Source: Zelonia costaricensis (Eukaryota > Euglenozoa > Kinetoplastea > Trypanosomatida > Trypanosomatidae). From it: a stretch of DNA of 42,919 nucleotides. Location: positions 1 through 42,919 of the forward strand of contig JASAOO010003333.1 of the NCBI GenBank assembly GCA_030849075.1, read 5' to 3'. Of this stretch, positions 17,545-27,000 are shown one piece after another (position 1 is the first letter of the stretch; each line of letters opens with the position of its first letter). The notes beneath the pieces were generated by a model, which searched no databases, had not been told where the DNA came from, and saw nothing but the letters and a program-made list of their open reading frames with translations. The translations under genes were made by a program, and so were the position numbers.

Positions 17545-18525
17545 GCACGCACACATGAGAAGCGAGAGTGGTGGTGGCAACTGCTGTGATGGTGGGTGCG
17601 TCAGTCGGTCGCAGAGGCGGCACACACGAAGAGGACCGTGGGAAAGAAGGCATCGACTTAGCCAAAGCGCGCGGAGTGCACGCGCACACACACACACGCA
17701 CAAACCCACACGCACCCGCGCCAAAACACGCACCCACATCAACACAAAAACAAGAAGAGAGGAAAGACAGAGGGAGTGAGAGGAGGAGCAGAGGCGGTCC
17801 ATCTGCACGGCGACGGACGCGTGTAACGAGCAACACGCAGACACGTGCGTCACATCCTCTGCCTCCATCCAACACGCACGGAGGCGGAGGGAGAGGGACG
17901 GTCTAGGCACGCTGCTCTCACGAGGGCAGCACGCGCTCTCCCCTCCCCCCACCCCACCTCACCCCCGCGCTACATGCGCCTTTCGCACCCCACCCCTCAC
18001 CGACGCCGAAGTGGAAAGCGCACGGCACACGCACCGCTCCGGCGCGTCTGGCTGCGCCAGCCAGGCAGCTGCATACAAGCGAGGCGTCGGCGCTCGAGGA
18101 GGTGTGGCGGTGGAGGCCGGCTGCTGCGTCACCTCACGCACCGATGCGCTGTCCAAAAAGACAACCGCGCTCGTTCTGTGAGAAAGAGGGAAACCGCAAA
18201 AGACGGGGGGCAGCGCACACACCAGCGGTGGCTTCCGAGAGGAAGAGGGACGCGTTCGGGGCGAAGACGTGTCCGCCAGTCTCCTCCGCGGCCTCGAACT
18301 CCTCCTCACACTCAAGCGCATCAGCCACACACCACAGCAACAGACCACAGGGCACACACACACACATAAAGACGCAGCGCCACGCCTCAGCTGCAGAAAG
18401 GGAGAAAACAACACCACACAAAAGAGAGCGCAAAGCGCCAGTGAGCACGAGAGGGCGCTGCACGGACGGGTGACCACCATCACCAGCCCGCTCCCCCTTC
18501 CCATGTACTTCGCCATGGCGGGCCG

Positions 18526-19542
18526 CTACGAGCGGCGCATGTTGGAGTTGATGGGGGCGGCAGGGAAGTTGCCACCGGCAGGCGCGCTGTTGCCGTACGC
18601 CATCGGGCTTGCGAAGCCGTGCGAGTTGCTATTCACCTGCGACACCGCCTGCGCGCTGCTGGGGGTGGCCGAGGACGCGGCGTCCTCGCTGAGACCGTAC
18701 AGGACGCCGTTGTTGGCCACCGGCGCCGTGTTGTTGAAGCTGTCACGCAGCAGCTTAAAGTAGCAGTGCCCGGTGAGAAGGGAGTCGCTGCCGGCCTGGT
18801 GGGCCGTGCCGAAGCGGCGCAGCTTCAGACTCTCTGCGAGGTAGTCCAGACCGCACGAGTGCGACATCTCAGTGAAGCGCAGGAGGTACTTGAGATCGAA
18901 CATGCTGGGGAAGAGGGCGTGGAAGGTCTGCAGGAACTCCTCCTCCTTCTCCGGCAGGTCCTTGTTGCACACCACCTTGATGAGGTAGCCGAAGTCGTAG
19001 CCGGCGTGAAAGGCGAGCCAGCGCACATTCGAGTTGAGCACGAGCCCGCTCGAGATGAGCAGCTCAGCAAAGTGCGTCACCTCAATCCCGAAGTCGTTGA
19101 AGTAGTCGAAGTTGATGCCGCCGTGCTGGAGCAGCTGGATGCTGTCCTGTGCGTACACATCCTCCTTAATGCTGAAGCGGAAGTTGAACTGCCACGTCGA
19201 GCAGTGCTCCGGCACCTCGCCCTTGTCGTTCAGCAGGGTGATGCCAAGCTGGATGATCTTGAGCAGGTTCACGTTGCAGCGCAGGGTCTGGTAGTAGAAC
19301 TCGTGCGTTGTCTTGAAGCTGCCGACCGGCTTCGCCACAACGCCGGGGAACTCCGTGTCGAGCGAGACGAACGGGTAGTCCTTCACCAGCGACCGGATCA
19401 TCGCGAACTCCTCCTCGAGGTTGTCGGCCCACACGTCGCGAATCATGGTCGACTTGCTAAGCGACGGCAGCCGCGTCTCCGGACTCCAGGCCGGCGCGTT
19501 CGCCGTCATCATGTACGGCTGCGGAGAGAACTTCGACGCCAT
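18526..19542 (-). CDS. CAF1: CAF1/POP2 deadenylase of the CCR4-NOT complex
   Basis: Encodes 338 residues from ATG at 19542; the codon before it is GTG and is unlikely to be the start. CAF1 is a magnesium-dependent 3'-5' exoribonuclease that removes mRNA poly(A) tails in the cytoplasm as the catalytic subunit of CCR4-NOT. The RNase D-type DEDDh fold spans about 38-275. All catalytic residues are present: D62 and E64 in SLDTEFPGVV, D183 in FHAGYDFGYL, and H248 and D253 in AHQAGSDSLLTG. The length and uninterrupted core match the family. The C-terminal 60 residues are a Ser/Asn/Ala-rich tail. In trypanosomatids CAF1 is the main general deadenylase. It shares a transcription unit with the ALPH1 decapping enzyme gene upstream. 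A T-run followed by AG at 19552-19553 may be its splice acceptor. Confidence 0.97.
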   Translation of the reverse strand: MASKFSPQPYMMTANAPAWSPETRLPSLSKSTMIRDVWADNLEEEFAMIRSLVKDYPFVSLDTEFPGVVAKPVGSFKTTHEFYYQTLRCNVNLLKIIQLGITLLNDKGEVPEHCSTWQFNFRFSIKEDVYAQDSIQLLQHGGINFDYFNDFGIEVTHFAELLISSGLVLNSNVRWLAFHAGYDFGYLIKVVCNKDLPEKEEEFLQTFHALFPSMFDLKYLLRFTEMSHSCGLDYLAESLKLRRFGTAHQAGSDSLLTGHCYFKLLRDSFNNTAPVANNGVLYGLSEDAASSATPSSAQAVSQVNSNSHGFASPMAYGNSAPAGGNFPAAPINSNMRRS

Positions 19543-19551
19543 CACGCTGCC

Positions 19552-19553
19552 CT
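19552..19553 (-). promoter_or_regulatory. Candidate trans-splice acceptor AG for CAF1
   Basis: On the - strand a T-rich stretch (GTTTCGTTGGTTGGTGCTCG, then TTTTTTAG) ends in AG nine bases before the ATG. The resulting 5' UTR would be unusually short, so an acceptor further upstream in the pyrimidine-rich flank is also possible. Confidence 0.3.
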
Positions 19554-20312
19554 AAAAAACGAGCACCAACCAACGAAACCGGAGAGCGGCTCGGGTGCAG
19601 GCGTGGCGCGTCAGGGCACCGAGGCGGCGGGGGACGGGGGTGGGGGGGGGGGGGGCAAGAAGAGAAGGGCACCGGTGCGGCGCCTGCGGGTGCGAAGTGG
19701 AGCAGCCGACGAGCTTGACCAAGACGAGTGATGGGGGGAGGGCGAGAGAGGGGGGGAGGGACAGCAGGGCGAGCGACCCGGGGTGGGGCTGCTGCGAGGG
19801 AGAAAGCAAAGGTGTGAAGGGGGGTGAGGGGAGGGGGGGTGCCACCGATTCCACGCGAAACGCAGAGGTACAACTAGACAAGCGCACGCATACACACACA
19901 CACGCACACGAGCACACACGTACGCACGCGCTAACACAGGCAATTGCAAAACTTCGCAGCAGTGCAAGTAACAATGGCGCCGCAGGAAGGTGTGGGAGTG
20001 TATTGAAGGCGCAGGAAGTTCAGCGAGTCGGGGGGGAGGAGGTGGAAGGGACAGGCGAACAGAGAGGGGGGGGGGGTGGACGTGTGCTCCGTGTGCACGA
20101 GCTGTCGAGGGGGCCGCAAGGAGAGAGAGCACCAACCATGGAACGCCGACCCCCCCCGCCTCTCTCAGCACCGTCGCAGGATGCGGCGTGCGCTGAGCGG
20201 AGTGCCCCACTTCCAGTGAGGGGACGTCACCACCGTCAGCAGGGCGAGTGACCCTCTCCCCGCCGCTACACCTGCGCGCCTCCACCAAGACGCGCGCATG
20301 CGAGGAAAGGTT

Positions 20313-20352
20313 GAGGGAGGGAGGGAGGGAGGGAGGGAGGGAGGGAGGGAGG
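20313..20352 (+). repeat. GGGA tetranucleotide repeat (about 10 units)
   Basis: Near-perfect tandem GAGG/GGGA units. The + strand is G-rich and could form a G-quadruplex. The sense strand reads CCCT, a pure pyrimidine tract of the kind used in trans-splicing and coupled polyadenylation. Confidence 0.95.
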
Positions 20353-21026
20353 CGCACACGCCACGACCGCCTTGCCAGCTCCGTGTCGGCCACAACCCGC
20401 CGCATACCGTAGCTGAAGATGCACGTGTTGCCGGCTTTGTTGTTCTTGCTTTTACAGAAGGTAAGCTCATGACAGACGGGGGAAAGAGAGGCCACAACGT
20501 GGACCACTAGTGTACACACAGCATCATCGCCGACGCGTACGCTGGCCACGGACGTGCCTCGCGCCGCGGCGACTTGTCCAGCAGGAAGCCGGCAACAAGG
20601 GGCGGGCGAGACGGAGAGCGTCGCCCGCTGCTGTGCAAACGCGCCGCGCGGCTATGTGAACACACAAATGGAAGACAAGTGCCTCGTCGGCGCCGCTGTA
20701 TGCGAGCGGCGTGGCACAACCTGTACATCGCGGAGGCGCACACCAGCGCACGAACGCCACCGCATTCAGACGCGCGCCCACCCGCACATCCACACAACAC
20801 AACAAGAGAGAAAAACAGCAGCTGGTCTACATCGAAAGGGGCGGTCCCGGTGGGCAGAGGGCACAGCAGCTCCTCTTGTGCCAACACACGTCGTGTCGCG
20901 CCCACACCAGGCAACCAGCGCAACCGCAGCATTGGTCGTGAACGCAGCGGATAGGCGGTAGAGAGAAGCACGGAGGGGAAAAGGGCGGGGTGACGCAGAG
21001 TAAGGGGAGGGAGGGCGAGGACCGAC

Positions 21027-24000
21027 TCAGTTGTTGGGTCGCGCCTGGTGGCCGAACTTGGCCAGCACGCGGAACGTCCACTGCATGTCGTCCGTGTCCA
21101 CCACGAGCGTCCCCTCCACCTGCGGAATGCGGGAGGAGGGGTGCACGGTGATCTGCATCGTCGTCGCGGTGGCCGCGCCACGCTGGCCGGGCACAAACGG
21201 CAGGAGCACGCCGTGCGCCGGCGACACGCTCAGATCCTTGGAGCTGTCCGCCGTGAAGTACGCGAAGAAGGTGGAGCGGTACGGGAAGACGTTGTACAGG
21301 TCGAAGGTGGCCGACGTGCTCTCCCTGTACTCGCCGTACAGCACAATCGTGTCGTCCGGGGCGGCCGGCGTCGACTCGAGCTGCACGCGGTACTGCCACA
21401 CGCCGCCCTCGGAGCCGCGCACGACGACCCAGCCGGAGCCGACGAGGGGCCGCAGCGGCGCGAACTTGAGGTTGAGCTCGAAGCCGTCCGGATACGGGCT
21501 GGGCGTCGTCACGCTGCACGACACACTCGCCGCTGCGGCCGCCGCGTACGACTGCTGCGGCTCCACCTCGAAGGCCGCCACGACGCCGGCCACGAGGTTC
21601 GGCGTGATGCCAGGGGCGTGCACGTACACGCTGTCGTCGCACTGCGCGCGGGCGGTGCAGCGGAGCCGCAGCGAGGGTTGCGTCTGCCGGTACACGCAGT
21701 ACCCCTCCACCGGGAACGTCCACGTCACGTCGCACGCCTTGTCGGTGCGCCGCACCGCAGGGCGCACCTCCACCAGGGCGTTGTGCCGCATGACGAGCGA
21801 CGGGGCAAAGGCGACGACGATGGAGACGGCGGCGCCGGCGGCCACGGGGCCGGTGGGCACCGTGCGCAGCGAGAAGGCTGTCGTGTCGCCGCTCAGCTGC
21901 ACCTCCAGCGCCGTGTCGCGCCGCAGCACGTTCGTAAAGGGAATCATGAACGTCGTCGTGGCCCCCACGCCGCACGTGCACGCGAGCGGCTCTGCGGCGA
22001 TGGGCGCCGTGCCGGTGCCAGTGCACGCGTAGCGCCAGCAGCCCAGCTCCGGGTTGCGCAGTGTGACGACGGCGCTCTGCTCGACCCCGACGCAGCGCGG
22101 CGTGAAGACGAGGTCGACGACGCTCTCCGACTGCGCCGGCAGGACGACGCGGGCGGGCCGCACGCCGAAGCTGACGGGGTCGGTCGACTCGATGCTGAGG
22201 ACGGAGCTGACGGCGCTGCGGTTGGGCAGGTGAGCCTGCATCACCTGCGACTGGCCAATGGGCGTGGGCGGGAAGGGCAGCGGCTCGGGCTCCGCCTCCG
22301 TCACGGTCATGTGCAGCTCGTACCAAAACTCGCCGGCCACCTCGCTGACAAGCGACAGCCGCCCCATCGCCTCGCCCGCCTGCGTCGGCACAAAGAGGAG
22401 GCTGTACGTGGCGACTGCCCGGGGCCCGAGCTGGAAGGTGTTCGCGCCGTACAGCCCTGCGCCGTAGCGGTGCACCTTGAACATCAGCACCATGTCGAGC
22501 GGGTTCGCCACTGTCACGTCGGCCACCATCGAGGTCCGGACGTTGGTGCGCAGCTCCACGATGCCCTCCTTCTCCGGCGGCGCGACGTGCAGCTGCACCG
22601 CGTACCAGACGTAGCGCCCGTTGGCAGCCGTGAACGTGACGCGGCCGGTGTAGTCGCCGCCGACCGTCGGCGTCACCCGCATCGCGTAGCGGCGGCTCGA
22701 CGCGCGTGGAATGACGAGGGACGGCGACTCGCCCTCGCAGAACGCGAGGTCGGTCTTCATGAAGTACGTCGTGTCCTGGCTGCAGATGTTCGGCACCATC
22801 ATCTCCAACGCCTCGTGGTCGCGCGCGCGGCAGTCCAGCGTGAGGATGCCCTCCGAGAGCGGCGGGTCGGCCGTGCCGACGAGGGTGTACGTGTGCTTCT
22901 GCCCTGTCGCGCTGTTCACGAGCACCAGGGTCGCCGTCTCCTTCTCCTCGCGGCTGATCCACGCCGGCGAGTACTTGATCGTGTACTCCTTCGACCGCCC
23001 GCTCGGCACCCGCACGTCGTGCGGCCCGCTGAACTGCGGCGACCCCTCCAGCGTCGCGGTGAAGAGCCAGTCCTCGGCGGTGGTGTGGTTGCACAGTGTG
23101 ATCTGCTGGGCGATGGTCTGCCGCGCCGGGCACGCAAACACGAGCTCGCGCCGGTCCCCGCGCGGGACGCACTCGCCGACGATGAGCAGCAGCCGCACAT
23201 CCACCTCGGAGATGAGGAGCGCGTACGTGCGGTACACCCCGACGCACTGCGGCTTGAAGGTGAAGTGCATCGGCCACGTCGCGGTCGGCGTCGCGGGAGT
23301 CACCGTCACCGGCTGCTCCGCCGTGAAGAACGGGTTCGGCCCCTCCATCTGCTCATTCACGAAGTACACGGCGTAACGAGCCCCGCTGAGCACGCGGGTG
23401 AGGTCGGTACGCTGCTGGCTGTGCACGCGGTCCTCGTACTGCTTCACGCACCGCTCCAACGCCGGGTTCGCGCCCTTGACGTGCAGCGTCGATGTGCAGC
23501 TCTCGCCCAGCTCCACGCGCAGCTCCAGGTTGGCGTCGGTGGGCTTGGGCCAGCCACAAGTCGCCTCGACCGCCCACGTGAACTCTCCCTCGCGCTCCTC
23601 CCAGAAGGTGAGCAGCAGGCGGTACACGCCACGCGAGAGCGGGGCGAAGGAGAAGGGAAGCCGCGTGGGCTCGCCGCGGCGCAGCGAGAGCACGTCTGTG
23701 GCGATGGTGAAGGGCGCGTCGTGGTTCTGCCTCCAGTACGACGCGTCCTCGCCGTTGAGCCACGGCGCCGCCCCATCGCCGCTGCTGCCAGCCGCCGCCG
23801 CCGCCGGCGCCGAGACGCGCATCTGCGCCACGCGGAGACTCACAACGCAGTCGACGGAGAAGGGGTTGTGTATGTGCAGCTCCGACTGCAGGCTCTCGTA
23901 CTGCGGCGTCTCCACGTGCACCGTCTGCAGCGGCTCCATCGTCGGGGTCGCCTCCAGCTGGAACACGAACGGCGTGCGATCCGCCGGCGGCACCTGCGCC

Positions 24001-27000
24001 GAGACATCGACTAACACACACTGCCCCGTGACCGGGCGCCGCGTGCGCGGCACGACGGACAGCGTCAGTGTGGCACGGCTCCGCGGGGCGACGGTCAGCT
24101 TGTCCGTGCTGGCACGGAAGAGCGGCGCGTCCGGCAGCAGCACGCTGTACTCGCGCGGCTCTGCTGACGTGTTCTCCACCTGCACAGACTCCGTCAGCGT
24201 CGTCAGCGCGCGGCCTTGGAAGTGCACCGGCACGGTGTTGGCGAATTTGGGGAGGTATACGAAGAGGTGCGTGAGGAGCAGCGCCAGCTGTGTCGGCGTG
24301 GCGGCCACAAACGCCTCGACAGCGGGCAGGCCCGGCACGCCGAGGGTGTTCAGCAGCCCAAGCAGTACCGCCGCGTGTGCCTCACGCGATGGCTGGGCGG
24401 ACGCAGCAGCAGCGACGGCCGCGGCCATCGCGGCGGCGGCAGCTGAGCTGGACGTGGAGAGCGATTCGCGCACCTGCCGCGCCAACACAGGCACGTACGT
24501 GAGCACGACCACCGTCAGCGCCTGGGCCTCGCGCAAGTCTTCGAAGCAGCGCGGTGCTGTGGCCGCGAGCACCTTGCGCAGGTCGGCGCTGTCGGCCGAC
24601 CCGGCGAAGGCCGCGACACACGCGCCAACCCACCGCAGCAGCAGCGACTCCTCCTCGCTGTACACGTTGCTGCGGGCCAGCGTGCGCTGCAGAGGCACCG
24701 AGGCAGCCCACTGCCGCAGCGCCGGCGGCACCGGCGTGCCCGCCGACACCCGCACCTGCGACACGTAAAAGAGGCGCAGGCACTCGCGCAGCACCGCCAC
24801 CCACGACGCCGTGGCGCGACGACGAAATGCCGCGTCGACCTCGTCCGGGCCGTCCATGCCGCTGGTGAGCTGCTCCACCGCGGACGGGCAGTGCACCGCC
24901 GTGTGCTCCACGAAGGCGTCGAAGGGGAGAAGGTACGGCAGCTCGACGTCGCTGAGGCAGCCGCCGCAGGAGCGCACGTACTGCAGCAGGGTGTGCAGGC
25001 CGCGCAGCTCCTTTGGCATCGCGTTCGCCGCGGCGACTAGCGCCGCCGCAGCGCCACCACCGCGGGCTGCCATCGACACGCGCGACCGCCGCACTCCCGC
25101 CGCGGCAGCGGCCTTGCGACCCCGACTCGCCCCCGCCGCCGCGCCACTACCGCCGATAGGGGCAGCGGCAGCGCTGAGGTCGTCCTCGTCACGCTCGCTG
25201 TACGTCGACGCGGCGGCCGCCTCGGTGCGCCGCGGCCGCTTGCCGGTGAACTGCAGCGTCATGTCGCCCACGAGGCCACCCCGCGTGGCCTGCAGCGTCT
25301 CGACGACGTCCTGCACCGGGGTGCGGCACACAAACGCGTTCCACCACGCCGTCAGCCACGCCCGCTCCGTCTCCCAGTCCACGCCCTCCTCCACGGCGTC
25401 GACGAGGTCGTGCACCCGCTCCCGCGACCCGCCGAGGGCCGTCGGCAGCGTGCACACCATCGGCAGCTCGGCCCCCACCACGGAGTCGCGCGAGCCAGCC
25501 CAGCGCTGCAGCACGAACGGCCCCTCGTCGCTGTCTGCCGTGCCGATCGTCGTAGAGGCGGTGGTGTTCATGTACGACACGAAGGGCTCCGTCGTGAGAA
25601 TCGAGTTGACGGCGCTGCCACTGATGGCAATGTCGATGTAGCCGCCGGCGTCCGTGTGCAGGCGGATGGAGGAGCGCACAGAGATGGGGATGAGGCTGCA
25701 GAAGGTGAAGGTGACCGGCAGCGTCGCACGTGGTGCGGGCCCCATGCTCTGGCCGTCCGGGAAGGACACCTGCAGCGGCGGATCGCACGTGCCGAGGTAC
25801 TCGACGCGGACGGCGTCGTAGCCCTCGTTGTGCAGCAGCACCGTCGTCTCCACCGCCAGCCCAAGCGGCACCGCGGGAAAGATCAGCGCCGTGCGGTCGC
25901 TGCGCACGCGCGGCTCTGTGGCAGAGGCGACCACCATGCACCGCGCGCAGGGCGCCGTCGCTGGACTCTCCGCGTCGTCCTCCGTCGTGAGCAGCACGCA
26001 CGCCTGCACCCGCCCCGCCCGCGTCGGCAAGTACGTGATGGTGACCGCCTGCTCCTCGCCCGACTCCAGCACGCCGCGGTGCGGCTCGATGAGGAAGCTG
26101 GACGACCCGTCCTCCGCTTCGAGCCGCCACGCGACGGACTTGCGCCACGGCGACGAGGGAAAGGCGCGGCCGTCGCCGCGGCGCACCGTCACGACGCGCG
26201 GCGGTGGGCGCTGGCCCACGACGACGCCGGGGAAGGACACCGAGGTCGTGCTGAGCACCGCGGGTGGGCTGAGGGCGGTGGCCTGCACGGTGAAGGGCGG
26301 CAGCGGGTGCACGTCGTCGGCGCCGAGCTGGTGCCACCGCACCGAGCAGCAGTGCGCCGGCGCCGCGCGGGTTGGGTTGAAGGAGAGGCGCAGTGTGTAC
26401 TCGCCCATCGGCGGCACGACCACCGTCGCTGCCGACACCCCCATCACCGCGGCGCGGTCCGCGAGGACCAGCGAGTGCAGCGAGCGCACCCGCGAGAGCA
26501 GCCGGGAGCGGCGCCGGTCCTCAGCCGCGGCGACGGGCGACCGCGCGCCGTCCATGCTGTCCGACTGCCCCTCCTCCTCCAGCACGGCGGAGTCGAGTGA
26601 GTAGAAGGTGCACGCCTCGAGGTTGACGCGGACCGCCGCGGCGACATCGCCGGTGTTGCGCAGCGTCACGGAGCGGGCCTGCGGGCAGCCAACGTACACG
26701 TGCCCAAACTCCAGGTGCGCCTCGCCCTGCGCCTTGCCGTCGAGCTCCACCGTCAGCGCGGGGGCCACGACGGCGGCATCGACACGCACGAGCAGCGGCC
26801 GCCGCATGCCTGCGACGTTGCACTCCACCGTGTGTGTCACGGCGCCCGCCATGGCGTGCCGCACCCGCACAGTCAGCTCCTCGGTTTCGCCGGCACACAC
26901 GCGGCCCTGCGCCGGCGACACCGACAGCCACGACGGCAGCGCGCTGATGGAGAAGTACGCGTTCGTCTTGCCCTTGTTGCTCAGCGGGAGCGAGGCGACG

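Larger units (their letters stand above)
16988..18525. other. Intergenic region between CAF1 and 103-residue protein gene
   Basis: No gene is seen. It contains an AC repeat (17519-17544), further CA-rich stretches at about 17685-17715 and 18350-18366, and long + strand purine runs. It should hold the CAF1 3' UTR. Confidence 0.5.
19543..21026. other. Intergenic region between CFAP47-like gene and CAF1
   Basis: No gene is seen. It is strongly purine-rich on the + strand, with a GGGA tetranucleotide repeat (20313-20352) and G runs near 19633-19655 and 20067-20077. It should hold the CFAP47-like 3' UTR and the CAF1 5' region. Confidence 0.5.

Noticed and set aside
20827..23277. 816-codon open frame on the - strand in another frame of the CFAP47-like gene
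   Set aside because: Overlaps the real frame, is Arg/Ala/His-rich and lacks recognisable domains.
21048..24014. 988-codon open frame on the + strand
   Set aside because: Antisense shadow of the CFAP47-like gene; composition is His/Arg/Gly-rich with no domain.
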